Source of the DNA: Clostridia bacterium
GTDB lineage: Bacteria > Bacillota > Clostridia > Christensenellales > UBA1242
Direction of reading: 5' to 3'
NCBI GenBank assembly: GCA_009929275.1
Contig: SAAW01000012.1
Coordinates: 1 to 33,501, forward strand
DNA: 33,501 bases
The notes under the pieces are model-generated. The model did no database searches. It saw only the letters and a list, made by a program, of their open reading frames with translations, and was not told the DNA's origin. Positions 1 through 7,957 of this stretch are shown in pieces. Both the position numbers and the translations under genes were made by a program. Every line of letters begins with the position of its first letter. Position 1 is the stretch's first letter.

Positions 1-104
1 CAAAAATATGTTTTATTAAAGAAATATAATAGATAATTTTAAAATAAAATGAAAATAAATAAATTTGTTATTTTGCACAAATAATAAAATAAAAAAACAA
101 TGAC

Positions 105-132
105 TTGAAATAAAATTTTTTTATGATATACT
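105..132 (+). promoter_or_regulatory. Sigma-A-type promoter for the first gene
   Basis: TTGAAA (105-110) and TATACT (127-132) are separated by 16 bases and lie about 30 bases ahead of the start codon at 162. The assignment is by consensus match only, in very AT-rich DNA. Confidence 0.5.
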
Positions 133-161
133 TTGTTTAATGAAATTAAAGGGGAATAAAA

Positions 162-557
162 ATGAAAAATAATAAGAAAATCGCTAAAAATGAAAATGAA
201 ATCAAGGATATTAATCAAGCAATCGCAGATGTTATGGTGAATTTGCACCCTGGGAAGAAAATCTGCCGTTCAAAAATTATTACAAACACAATTAACGGAG
301 GAATAATTTATTCCTGTGAATGCAGAAAATCAATTGAAGGAAAGACGATTTGCAAACTTAATGTCACTGATATTGCCGAAGGGAAAAGTTATCCAATTTT
401 ATTGGCTTTTGATAGACAAAACGAATTTCTCTTTATCGATGATAAAATAGAAGGTCATCTTTCAGAAGAAGAAATGGAAAGACATGTTGCAAAAAGATTG
501 CACCCAGAAATGATTAAAAAATCAACACAAGAAAATCATGAATATTTAGGACTTTAA
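162..557 (+). CDS. Hypothetical protein, 131 aa
   Basis: I do not recognise this protein. The ATG at 162 has a good ribosome-binding site (AAGGGGA) and a promoter just upstream, and a bidirectional terminator follows its stop. The product is soluble, with no signal peptide or membrane segment. It starts with a Lys/Asn-rich stretch, has a middle part of likely beta strands with Cys residues near positions 35, 52, 54 and 63, and ends in an acidic then basic helix (SEEEMERHVAKRLHP). The Cys residues do not form an obvious CxxC zinc pair. It is transcribed alone, convergent with the two spore coat genes, which says little about its role. Confidence 0.75.
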   Translation: MKNNKKIAKNENEIKDINQAIADVMVNLHPGKKICRSKIITNTINGGIIYSCECRKSIEGKTICKLNVTDIAEGKSYPILLAFDRQNEFLFIDDKIEGHLSEEEMERHVAKRLHPEMIKKSTQENHEYLGL

Positions 558-587
558 TTTTTTAGATAAAAAGTTATAAAAACATAA

Positions 588-618
588 AAAAATAGTTTTC
601 AGAAAGAAAACTATTTTT
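588..618. terminator. Bidirectional intrinsic terminator
   Basis: A perfect 13-bp stem (588-600 with 606-618, loop AGAAA) has A-rich and T-rich flanks on both sides. It lies between the convergent genes ending at 557 and 625, so it can stop both transcripts. Confidence 0.85.
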
Positions 619-624
619 TTTTGT

Positions 625-897
625 CTAATTCAATTTTTCTTCCAAATCTTGTTGCATTTGGGAGTGCATTTTAATGGCTTGCTCCAGATCTTTTGCAGGA
701 GCAACAGTCACGGGATAATATCCTGCCTTTTTCATTGATTCAAATATTTCAAAATTGTGCTTTGAAATTTGTTTGTGCTGACTTTCAATCAAATCCCGCA
801 GTGGTTTGTTTGAACATTCCATTCCAAAAGAATTGTTCATTGAAAGCAAAAACTTTGTGGCTATAAGAGCGTCTTGTAAAATTTCTTGTTCTGTCAT
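625..897 (-). CDS. Spore coat protein, CotF-like, 90 aa
   Basis: The protein matches the coat F domain family (COG5577 type). It opens with EQEILQDALIATKFLLS, has a middle helix (LRDLIESQHKQISKHNFEIF) and then the family hallmark 'MKKAGYYPV', followed by a helix that ends near 75. In the family this is a ferritin-like helical bundle found in the inner spore coat of endospore formers. The start codon has a strong site (AAGGGAGG). The neighbouring gene at 908 is a second, shorter member, 10 bases upstream in the same direction, so the pair is almost certainly one operon. The exact role in this organism is inferred from the family alone. Confidence 0.85.
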   Translation of the reverse strand: MTEQEILQDALIATKFLLSMNNSFGMECSNKPLRDLIESQHKQISKHNFEIFESMKKAGYYPVTVAPAKDLEQAIKMHSQMQQDLEEKLN

Positions 898-907
898 AAT
901 TCCTCCC

Positions 908-1108
908 TTATCCCTTATTATTTTTCAAATAATCAAGCAGTGCCTTATGATGCCCCAAATGAGTGCCAGCCATATTTTCAAAATTCGCTTTTAGTTTTTC
1001 ACATTCCGCCATTTCACTGTAATATTTTAACTTTGTTGCCAGCCAATTTTCAAAATTCATTAGTTCGTTAAGTGATTGTAAATCTTTTGTAGTAATTTGT
1101 TCACTCAT
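908..1108 (-). CDS. Small CotF-related spore coat protein, 66 aa
   Basis: This short helical protein is the first gene of a two-gene operon with the coat F protein at 625-897. The ATG at 1108 has a near-perfect site (AAGGAGGAAG). The sequence 'ELMNFENWLATKLKYYSEMAECEKLKANFENMA' and the closing 'HLGHHKALLDYL' give two helices, matching the short partner commonly found beside coat F proteins in Clostridia. It lacks the GYYPV motif of its neighbour and appears to represent half of a four-helix bundle, so the two products may pair. The coat assignment rests on helix pattern and context and is less secure than for the neighbour. Confidence 0.7.
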   Translation of the reverse strand: MSEQITTKDLQSLNELMNFENWLATKLKYYSEMAECEKLKANFENMAGTHLGHHKALLDYLKNNKG

Positions 1109-1208
1109 ATCTTCCTCCTTAAAAAAGTATTAGCAAATTATTTTTAAATAAACCTCAAAATTTTTATTTTTTTTAAATGTCTATAAATTTTTTTAAAATT
1201 AATTATAT

Positions 1209-1237
1209 TTGTTTTAAATTTATTAAATTGATATACT
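1209..1237 (+). promoter_or_regulatory. Promoter for the epimerase-like gene
   Basis: TTGTTT (1209-1214) and TATACT (1232-1237) have a 17-base spacer and end 20 bases before the start codon at 1258. The -35 is weak and the -10 good. Confidence 0.5.
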
Positions 1238-1257
1238 AATTCAAAGGAGTTATAGTT

Positions 1258-2268
1258 ATGAAAATATTTATGGTTGGAGGAACGGGGCTTCTTGGCAGTG
1301 TTGGTGCAAAGGAACTTATTTCACGGGGGCACGAAGTTGTCACAATTTCATTGCCACCTTTGCCAAAAGATGCGGACATTCCAAAAGAGATGAAAATCTA
1401 CTTTGGGAATGTAATTGAGATGAAAGATGAAGAAATTAAACAAATTATGGAGGGTTGCGAGGGCTTTGTTTTTGCAGCGGGAGTGGACGAAAGGATTGAG
1501 TTTCCACCACCTGTGTATGATTATTTCAAAAAATATAACATCGACCCTGTGAAAAGACTTCTTTCGCTGTGTAAAGAAATGGGTATCAAAAAATGCGTGA
1601 TTTTGGGGTCATATTTCAGCCATTTTGCGAAAACTATGCCAAAACTTGACCTATATAATAAACACCCATACATAAAAAGCCGAATTGACCAAGAAAATGT
1701 TGCTTTTTCATTTTCAGACAAAAAAATGGAAGTTATGGTTCTTGAACTGCCATATATTTTTGGTGTTCAAAATGGAAGAAAACCTGTTTGGCAATTCTTC
1801 ATTGATATGTTTCTTCCAATGAAAACAATATACTATCCAAAAGGTGGCACAACAATGGTGACTTTAAAACAAGTGGGGCAAGCATTAGCGGGGGCAGTGG
1901 AAAAAGGAAAGGGCGGGACGGCATATCCTGTTGGGTGGTATAACAAAAGTTGGCGAGAAATGATTGCTATTATCAACAAAAATATGGGTTATCCAAACAA
2001 AAAGATTGTCACAATCCCCACTTTTTTGTATAAACTAGCCACTTATTCAATGGCAAAAAAGTATAAAAAACGAAATGTTGAACCGGGGCTTAACCCTGTT
2101 AAATTTGTGAAACTTATGACGTCGAACGCCTTTATTGACAAAGAAATAATTGAGAAAGAGTTGGGAGTCGAACCTGATGATATCGATAAAGCGATTGGTG
2201 AATCAATCACTTATTGTATGAAGATTCACAACGAAAAGAAACAAGTGATTGGAATGAAAGGCGAATAA
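1258..2268 (+). CDS. NAD(P)-dependent epimerase/dehydratase family protein (atypical SDR), 336 aa
   Basis: The N-terminus carries a Rossmann nucleotide-binding motif, VGGTGLLG at residues 6-13, of the extended/atypical SDR class, with a beta-alpha-beta order and 'GFVFAAGVDERI' where SDRs have the NNAG-like strand. The segment 'YNKHPYIKSRIDQENVAF' places Tyr and Lys near the usual YxxxK region, but spacing is not classic, so catalysis as a dehydrogenase is uncertain. Length fits the family. Substrate is unknown; sugar-nucleotide or isoprenoid-like substrates are typical. It has its own promoter and a good site (AAAGGAG). It is monocistronic: the cloverleaf element lies between it and the next gene. 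Confidence 0.8.
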   Translation: MKIFMVGGTGLLGSVGAKELISRGHEVVTISLPPLPKDADIPKEMKIYFGNVIEMKDEEIKQIMEGCEGFVFAAGVDERIEFPPPVYDYFKKYNIDPVKRLLSLCKEMGIKKCVILGSYFSHFAKTMPKLDLYNKHPYIKSRIDQENVAFSFSDKKMEVMVLELPYIFGVQNGRKPVWQFFIDMFLPMKTIYYPKGGTTMVTLKQVGQALAGAVEKGKGGTAYPVGWYNKSWREMIAIINKNMGYPNKKIVTIPTFLYKLATYSMAKKYKKRNVEPGLNPVKFVKLMTSNAFIDKEIIEKELGVEPDDIDKAIGESITYCMKIHNEKKQVIGMKGE

Positions 2269-2327
2269 TGTGGGTATATAAAAATATATAAATTATTTTT
2301 GTAAAAAGAAAAATTATGATATAATGA

Positions 2328-2409
2328 GGGCGAGGAAGTAAATATTTGACGAGTCAAATATTTTAAGTCGCGTTGCGACTTCGCAAGTTTCACTTGCACT
2401 TCCTCGCCC
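2328..2409. other. Cloverleaf inverted-repeat element (four-way junction)
   Basis: Four perfect stems nest with almost no unpaired bases. The outer stem is 12 bp (2328-2339 with 2398-2409, GGGCGAGGAAGT). Arm 1 is 10 bp with a CGAG loop (2340-2349 with 2354-2363). Arm 2 is 7 bp with a GTT loop (2365-2371 with 2375-2381). Arm 3 is 6 bp with a TTC loop (2383-2388 with 2392-2397). It is clearly richer in G and C than its surroundings. A TATAAT (2320-2325) sits directly before it, so a transcript could start within the left arm and carry the structure in the leader of the desulfoferrodoxin gene. It is not a tRNA. It may be a repeat family (MITE or REP-like) or a structured RNA. Confidence 0.8.
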
Positions 2410-2491
2410 GTATCGTCGTTTAATCAAATTTCTCAACAAATATAATTTTATGTAACAACTGATGATACAAATAAAACAAAGGAGAAAGATT

Positions 2492-2866
2492 ATGGAAATG
2501 AAATTTTATGTCTGTAAAATATGTGGCAATATTATATCATACGTAAAGCGTTCAGGGGTTAAAGTTATCTGCTGTGGGCAAGAAATGGAGGAAATCATTC
2601 CTAACACAGTTGATGCTTCGGTTGAAAAACACGTGCCAGTGGTTAGCACTTCAAATGGGAAAGTAACTGTTAAGATTGGAAGCGTTGATCACCCAATGGT
2701 GCCAGAACACTACATTGAATGGATAGCACTTCAAACCGAGAAAGGCAATCAACGAAAAGAACTCCACCCAGGACAAAAGCCAGAGGTCGAGTTTTGTATA
2801 ATGCCGGGCGACAAGGTTGTCAACGTCTATGCCTACTGCAATCTTCACGGGCTATGGAAAGCCTAA
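2492..2866 (+). CDS. dfx: Desulfoferrodoxin (superoxide reductase, class I), 124 aa
   Basis: Reduces superoxide to hydrogen peroxide in the cytoplasm of anaerobes, taking electrons from rubredoxin. The N-terminal desulforedoxin-type iron site I is complete: C8, C11, C27, C28. The catalytic site II ligands are H47, H67, H73, C116 and H119, with the family motifs 'HPMVPEHYIEW' and 'CNLHGLW'. The presence of both sites makes it class I, and the length is typical. The start at 2492 is chosen over an in-frame ATG at 2462 because AAAGGAGAAAG sits 4-14 bases before it and because family proteins begin at this point. A roughly 160-base leader would contain part of the cloverleaf element if the TATAAT at 2320 is used. 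Confidence 0.96.
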   Translation: MEMKFYVCKICGNIISYVKRSGVKVICCGQEMEEIIPNTVDASVEKHVPVVSTSNGKVTVKIGSVDHPMVPEHYIEWIALQTEKGNQRKELHPGQKPEVEFCIMPGDKVVNVYAYCNLHGLWKA

Positions 2867-2927
2867 ATTTTAAAAAATAATAATATATAAAATAAAAAAA
2901 GAAAAAAAAGAAAAAATGTATAAAATT

Positions 2928-3995
2928 CTAATTTTTTCCATTTTCAAAAAAGGCTTTGTTTTGAAGAGCCTCTTTTGAATGAGGCTTTATTTTTAGAGCC
3001 AAATTGTTAAATTCCTCTGCTGTTTTCATATCGTTGAGTTTAAAATAACACACGCAAAGTTGAAGATATGGAATATATTTATAATAATCATTCAAAACAA
3101 ACGCCCCAGATTTTAAATTTATGGTGCACTTTGTCGCCAGTTCATACCAATATATTGCCTGTTTAAACTTATCTTCACTAAAAAAAACGTCCCCAATCTT
3201 GCAAAGGTTTTCCGCTCGTGGCTCGTCAAACATAAAACTTCTAAAAAGCGAGAAAAGGGCGTTTTTTTTGTCGCCAAGACTTTCATAGCAAAAAGCTAGA
3301 TTTGAGCACGCTTCAATTTTGTTTTCAATCCAGCCATTATAGTTTTCAAGAAAGTCATTAAAAGATTTTATTGATGTTTTATAAAATTTGTTATACATAA
3401 GTTCTCTTGAATAATAAAACTTTTGTCTCGAAGTTAGTTTCACCTTGTTTTTAAGCATTTTTTCATAGATTTTCAAGTTTCTTTTGCTAAAAGAATTCTG
3501 CGCTTTTCTGTGAGAAACAGACAAATTTGAATATTCAATGTTGCCGTGAATAAGCATAAATTCATGCACAGGGTCAATCCAAAAAAATCTCCTGTCATTT
3601 TTGACAATCCGCTCACGATAGTAGGAAAAAATTGGATTGTTTTCTTCATCAAAAGAAATGTTATATTTCAGCATCACAACATCAATATTTTTTGTAAGAG
3701 AATTTTTTAATTCCAAAAATTTTTTCTTGCTTTCTTCAATGACGTCGTCTGCATCCAGCCAAATTATAAAATCCATAGTGGCTTTGGAAAAAGCAAAATT
3801 TCTTGCCTTTGAAAAATCGTCAACCCACTTAAAATCATAAATTTTGTCCGTGTATCTTTTTGCAATTTTTTTTGTTTTGTCTTTTGAGCCAGTGTCAACG
3901 ATGATAATTTCGTCCACGAAAAATTTGGCACTTTTAAGGCACCTTTCCAGCACTTTCTCTTCATCTTTCACAATCATACACAAACTTATCGTCAC
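2928..3995 (-). CDS. Family 2 glycosyltransferase with C-terminal TPR-like repeats, 355 aa
   Basis: The GT-A domain begins at once with 'ISLCMIVKDEE', followed by VDTGS (33-37), 'DFSKARNFAF' and the metal-binding WLDADD (79-84), typical of the GT2 subgroup that includes SunS and related SPbeta-type transferases. Residues from about 215 onward are paired helices with a tetratricopeptide look ('SNLAFCYESLGDKKNALFSLF', then 'ALKIKPHSKEALQ'). Such enzymes attach sugars to proteins, peptides or cell-surface polymers; the acceptor here is not evident. The start is a GTG at 3995 with no clear ribosome-binding site. It lies 48 bases after the dCMP deaminase gene and may share its transcript. Confidence 0.85.
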   Translation of the reverse strand: MTISLCMIVKDEEKVLERCLKSAKFFVDEIIIVDTGSKDKTKKIAKRYTDKIYDFKWVDDFSKARNFAFSKATMDFIIWLDADDVIEESKKKFLELKNSLTKNIDVVMLKYNISFDEENNPIFSYYRERIVKNDRRFFWIDPVHEFMLIHGNIEYSNLSVSHRKAQNSFSKRNLKIYEKMLKNKVKLTSRQKFYYSRELMYNKFYKTSIKSFNDFLENYNGWIENKIEACSNLAFCYESLGDKKNALFSLFRSFMFDEPRAENLCKIGDVFFSEDKFKQAIYWYELATKCTINLKSGAFVLNDYYKYIPYLQLCVCYFKLNDMKTAEEFNNLALKIKPHSKEALQNKAFFENGKN

Positions 3996-4043
3996 ATATT
4001 ATGATATTAAAATCATCAGATGTTTGTTAATTTTATGTATAAT

Positions 4044-4526
4044 CTAACTTAATTTTAACAGAATTTCTTTGTTTTCAAAGTTTAATTGAGTGAGTTTAAC
4101 CCCTGCTTTTTGCAAAATGGAAGCACTTGCAATGGAAGAGTCTGCATTTTTATATTTGTTTGAAAGAAACAAAACTTCTTTAATCCCAGATTGAACAATA
4201 GCCTTTGCGCACTCGTTGCAAGGGAATAGACTCACATAAATCCTGCAACCTTGCACCGACACTCTCGAATTTAAGATTGCGTTTAACTCTGCGTGGACGA
4301 CATAAGCATATTTTGTGTTTAGAAAGTCGCCCTCTCTTTCCCAACAAGCCTCATCATCTTTCAGCCCCTTTGGCATTCCGTTGTAACCAATGGAAACCAC
4401 CTTATTTTCATCACTAACAATGCAAGCGCCCACTTGTGTGCTGGGGTCTTTGCTTCTTTTTGCAGACAACATTGCAATGCCCATAAAATATTCGTCCCAA
4501 GAAATATAATCTTGTCGTTTTGCCAT
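4044..4526 (-). CDS. dCMP deaminase (ComEB-type cytidine/deoxycytidylate deaminase), 160 aa
   Basis: Converts dCMP to dUMP, feeding thymidylate synthesis. The zinc motif is complete: H78-A-E80 in 'VVHAELNAIL', and P-C103-N-E-C106. 'DPSTQVGACIV' and 'GYNGMPKG' are family signatures of the dCMP deaminase branch rather than cytidine deaminase. The ATG at 4526 is preferred to a GTG two codons earlier, because the strong site GGAGGG abuts the GTG (no spacing) but lies about 6 bases from the ATG. Upstream is a 170-base gap shared with a divergent unknown gene. Downstream, the glycosyltransferase follows after 48 bases. Confidence 0.95.
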   Translation of the reverse strand: MAKRQDYISWDEYFMGIAMLSAKRSKDPSTQVGACIVSDENKVVSIGYNGMPKGLKDDEACWEREGDFLNTKYAYVVHAELNAILNSRVSVQGCRIYVSLFPCNECAKAIVQSGIKEVLFLSNKYKNADSSIASASILQKAGVKLTQLNFENKEILLKLS

Positions 4527-4733
4527 TTTCACCCTCCAAACTATTTATAATTTATTTTATCATTAAAAAAAGTGTCTCGCAAACAAAAAACAGAATAAAA
4601 ATTTTTCATAAAATTATCTCTTTTATTTTAAAAATGAATTAACACTTTCTTTTTTTAATGTGTAATATACAATCGTAAATAATATTTCTTTTGCATAGAT
4701 ATTTTATGTGAAAATAATAATAAAGGAGAAGAA

Positions 4734-5357
4734 ATGTTAAAAATATTTGACAAAACTTTAAAAGAAATCGAAATGGAAAAAGAGTTATATTGCAACTCTA
4801 TAACACTTGATAAAGAAAAATCAAAAGAGATTTGTCCATGTTATGTCTTTGCAAAAGATGGCACAAAAGTGGACATTTTTGACTTGCCAGAGGAGCAAAT
4901 TATCCGAATTTATAGGCAGGCTCTGAAAGAATATATAATCGCAAAATCGAACAACGAACTGGACAGAAACGGAAGGATTGATTCCATTAATGATGCTTTT
5001 AAGATGACAGAAATTTTAAAAGGACATAGAACTGCCACTTATGAGGGATTAAAGCAAATAATAAAACTTTTTTCTCCTGATTTTCTAAATAAATATGATA
5101 TGCCTATGTTTGGAGTTTACTTATCGAAAGATGACATAGAAAACTATAAAATTTTGGCAAAGAAACTCCTCTCTTCATTTGTAAAAGAAAAAATGCAAAA
5201 AGTGGACTTGATTGCAAAATTTATTGAGGAAAGCAAGGGCAATTTTGAAGATATCTCTTTGGAAACAAAACACGAAGTTATTGAGCAGTTGATAAAAAAT
5301 GAACAAAGCAGAAACTCCTATCTTAATTTTTCATCAATCGAAAGTCCAAATTTATAA
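4734..5357 (+). CDS. Hypothetical protein, 207 aa
   Basis: I do not recognise this protein. The ATG at 4734 has a good site (AAAGGAG, 5-base spacing). The product is soluble, largely helical and Lys/Glu-rich, with no signal peptide or membrane segment. A short central beta-like part ('VFAKDGTKVDIFDL') precedes helices that continue to the end, including 'IDSINDAFKMTEILKGHRTATYEGLKQ'. It is followed after 88 bases by another unknown gene in the same direction that has its own promoter. Shared codon style suggests the two belong to the same lineage. No function can be proposed. Confidence 0.75.
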   Translation: MLKIFDKTLKEIEMEKELYCNSITLDKEKSKEICPCYVFAKDGTKVDIFDLPEEQIIRIYRQALKEYIIAKSNNELDRNGRIDSINDAFKMTEILKGHRTATYEGLKQIIKLFSPDFLNKYDMPMFGVYLSKDDIENYKILAKKLLSSFVKEKMQKVDLIAKFIEESKGNFEDISLETKHEVIEQLIKNEQSRNSYLNFSSIESPNL

Positions 5358-5386
5358 AGAATAAATCTTTACAAAAAAATTAAAAT

Positions 5387-5415
5387 TTGTAATTTATAAA
5401 AAATTATTGTATAAT
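5387..5415 (+). promoter_or_regulatory. Promoter for the 542-aa gene
   Basis: TTGTAA (5387-5392), a 17-base spacer and a perfect TATAAT (5410-5415) sit about 30 bases ahead of the start codon at 5446. This shows that the gene can be transcribed independently of the one before it. Confidence 0.6.
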
Positions 5416-5445
5416 AATAAAAACAAATTTTAATTTGAGGGAAAA

Positions 5446-7074
5446 ATGGATAAAGAAACTGCAAATTTACTTTTGAGTTTAAAATCAACTCAGTCATTTG
5501 AAGACATTGTCCAAACAGCGCTCTCAAATTATGGCATTTTCGACAATTATGATAAAGGTTCACACAAGACAAATGTTGAAGACGTGGAAGGGCTTGAAGC
5601 ATTTTGCAAACAAATGTATATAGACTGGGGAAACATATTATTTTATAATTATGACAACCTGAATGCTTCGCAAAAAAGAGTTGCCAATATTTTAAGAAAA
5701 AACCCTGAATTTCACCCAAAGAATATGGAAAAGCAGTCGGGGACGCCTTTCTATGATTTTATTATGAGTGATTATGACAAAAATTTTTCTAAGAGTGGCA
5801 CTCGTTTTGCAAAACTTCAAGATGGACGGACGATAATTAGTGATAGAGAAGAGGGTTATAGAGCGGACAGTTTTTTGCATGTGTATCGGAGAAATCATAC
5901 TCAAAAAGTTGAAAGTAGATTATATCTTAACTTAATGGCGAAGAATATTCCTGCGTTTTGTCGGGAATTTTATGCTAAATGCAAAGATGCAAATCTTCCT
6001 TTTTATTTTAAGTTCAGCCTTCAAGATTTTAGGAACGACACTTTTTTAGCATACTCTTCAAAAGAAGACTTGCCAAAATACATTCAAATTATTGAAGAAA
6101 TTAAAAAAGAAAAGCCAGAACTTTTAAAAGGGACGGAAACAATAAAGCCAATTCTTGGTGTTATAAATTGCTATATTGGCTATGGCGACGAGACCAGCGT
6201 CCCAAATGAAAGTTTCACAAGCATAAGAAATCAGGCGGTGAAAGAGGCTATCAATTTACTGAGTCTTGAAACTAAGAAAAAATTTGCTTGCAAAGAAGAT
6301 TTTTTGTCAAACCCAACAGGCAACATATTAGAAAAATTAAAATTTTCATATATAAATATTTCTAAAGATATATTGGAACTTTACAAATTCAAAGGCGATA
6401 TGAAACAAGTTGAATCATTACTTAGCGAAAAGTTTGATAATAATTTTTCAAGTTTAGTTCTTAAAAAAGTTCCTTTGAGAGATATAACGATTAATGGTGA
6501 ATTTGTTATACCTATGTCAGACATTGATTTTCTTAGTTATTATAGCAACTATTTCGCAACGAGTCCCTTTATAAATCACACTGTTTTGAGAGCAAATCTT
6601 GCAAAAAGTTTGTTTTTTGAAAACGAAAAATCTTTTACCCCCAATGAAAAAAGTTTGTTAGATTCCATTCAACGCCACCTCATAAATTCAATAAAAACTT
6701 CTTTGAAAGAAGCAAAATCAAAGTCTATGGACGAAGAATATAAAGTTGGTAATTCTATTCTTTCAAAAATTGATGTGCCAAAAGGCAAACTTGATGAGAC
6801 GGGGAATGCAATCTTAATCCTTGCTGCTGCAAATTTTTTAAAAAATGGAATCCCAAGCATTATTTTTGGCGAAGAAAACTATAACTTTTGTGAGATAAGT
6901 TATGATGTATATAAAGATGTTTTAGGCAAAGAAAAAGTTGAAACAATAAATCGTTCTGTCTGTGACAAAAATGACATTGCTTTTGAAAATGTCGCTCTTA
7001 ACAAATCGACCCTTATTGATTTAAAAAATCACATTAAGGAAAGAAAAAATTCAGTTGAAGAAAAAACATTCTAA
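5446..7074 (+). CDS. Large unknown protein, 542 aa, weak HopA1-like signature
   Basis: The ATG at 5446 follows GAGGGAA. The protein is soluble with no signal peptide or membrane segment. Its central part has, in order, 'FYFKFSLQDFRNDTFLAYSS' (from about residue 187), a run ending 'KPILGVINCYIGYGDE' and 'ESFTSIRNQAVKEAINLL'. That order (a strand with FKF, a charged Arg-Asn-Asp turn leading to hydrophobics, then G-x-GDE and ESFxxxR) resembles the HopA1 family described from type III effectors and also present in many non-pathogens, where a phosphothreonine-lyase-like fold is suspected. I recognise only the motif pattern, so this is a low-confidence hint. Residues 350-542 show no recognised domain. 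It may be co-inherited with the 207-aa gene upstream. Confidence 0.75.
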   Translation: MDKETANLLLSLKSTQSFEDIVQTALSNYGIFDNYDKGSHKTNVEDVEGLEAFCKQMYIDWGNILFYNYDNLNASQKRVANILRKNPEFHPKNMEKQSGTPFYDFIMSDYDKNFSKSGTRFAKLQDGRTIISDREEGYRADSFLHVYRRNHTQKVESRLYLNLMAKNIPAFCREFYAKCKDANLPFYFKFSLQDFRNDTFLAYSSKEDLPKYIQIIEEIKKEKPELLKGTETIKPILGVINCYIGYGDETSVPNESFTSIRNQAVKEAINLLSLETKKKFACKEDFLSNPTGNILEKLKFSYINISKDILELYKFKGDMKQVESLLSEKFDNNFSSLVLKKVPLRDITINGEFVIPMSDIDFLSYYSNYFATSPFINHTVLRANLAKSLFFENEKSFTPNEKSLLDSIQRHLINSIKTSLKEAKSKSMDEEYKVGNSILSKIDVPKGKLDETGNAILILAAANFLKNGIPSIIFGEENYNFCEISYDVYKDVLGKEKVETINRSVCDKNDIAFENVALNKSTLIDLKNHIKERKNSVEEKTF

Positions 7075-7108
7075 TAAAAAAGTTAATAAATAAAAAAGTT
7101 GTTAAAAA

Positions 7109-7957
7109 CTAACTAACTTGTTTTTTGTTCATTCTTAGATAGGAAATGAAGAATAAAACGCAAGAAATGGCAAGCGCAACGATAAAAATGATGTAAATTG
7201 GCACATTAGCACCAAATAATATTATATCTCCCATGCCGAATGAGTCCAACGCTTCCTCTGAGAGCCCAATCAAAGTGTCACCACAAAGCAGTTTTCTAAG
7301 GTGTAGTGCCATATGTGAAAAAGGCAGAATTCCAGCCAAATTTTTAGTGAACGGATCGAGCATTGAAAGCGGAAAATATATGCCTGAAACAAAGCCAATA
7401 AGCGTTCCCACAATCGAAGAAACACCACCAAAAGCATTTGTGCTATTTACAAAACTAGCGATGAAGACCATAATTGGAGTTGAAATTAACACATATAAAA
7501 TAATTATACCGACAACCTCCAAAATTTGCAAGAAAGAATAGCAAGTCCCTGTGGAGATGACAAGATAAAGAACAGACAGAAAGAACATAATCAAAACTAA
7601 AACGAGCGTCAAAATCATCGTGGATAAATAATAACTGAGAGTCAATTTATATCTGCTTGTGGGAGACACCAAAAGCCCATTTAATTTTTTTGTGGCAATG
7701 TCATAGACATAGTTGCCGATAATTCCAAGAGAAAGGGTAATTGTTCCGACGACGATCAATCCGCCCATAATATATCCAAGAATAAAAGTGTTTTTTTCAA
7801 CCTCATTTGCAAGAGGCAAGTCATTAAAAATATTTTTTAAAAATAATATATAAATTCCGAGAAGAATTATAATGCTTAAAAAAGAGAAAAACACACTTGC
7901 TTTATCTCGCAAATAATTGAGAACATTTCTTTTTGTTAATATGTATATTTCTCTCAT
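7109..7957 (-). CDS. ABC-2 type transporter permease, 282 aa
   Basis: Membrane half of an ABC exporter. It begins 'MREIYILTKRNVLNYLRDKA', the usual cytosolic amphipathic start of DrrB/ABC-2 permeases, followed by six likely membrane helices: about 20-40, 58-80, 108-135, 141-168, 176-198 and 250-274. The segment 'GILPFSHMALHLRKLL' near residue 210 is the conserved loop of the family. Its start codon overlaps the stop of the ATPase gene (ATGA, 4 bases), so the two are translationally coupled. Substrate is unknown; this family exports antibiotics, lipids or peptides. Confidence 0.9.
   Translation of the reverse strand: MREIYILTKRNVLNYLRDKASVFFSFLSIIILLGIYILFLKNIFNDLPLANEVEKNTFILGYIMGGLIVVGTITLSLGIIGNYVYDIATKKLNGLLVSPTSRYKLTLSYYLSTMILTLVLVLIMFFLSVLYLVISTGTCYSFLQILEVVGIIILYVLISTPIMVFIASFVNSTNAFGGVSSIVGTLIGFVSGIYFPLSMLDPFTKNLAGILPFSHMALHLRKLLCGDTLIGLSEEALDSFGMGDIILFGANVPIYIIFIVALAISCVLFFISYLRMNKKQVS

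Noticed and set aside
2328-2409. Complete tRNA gene from the cloverleaf shape
   Set aside because: The outer stem is 12 bp, there is no TTC-type T-loop, no anticodon-loop pattern and no CCA end; arms and loops do not have tRNA sizes.
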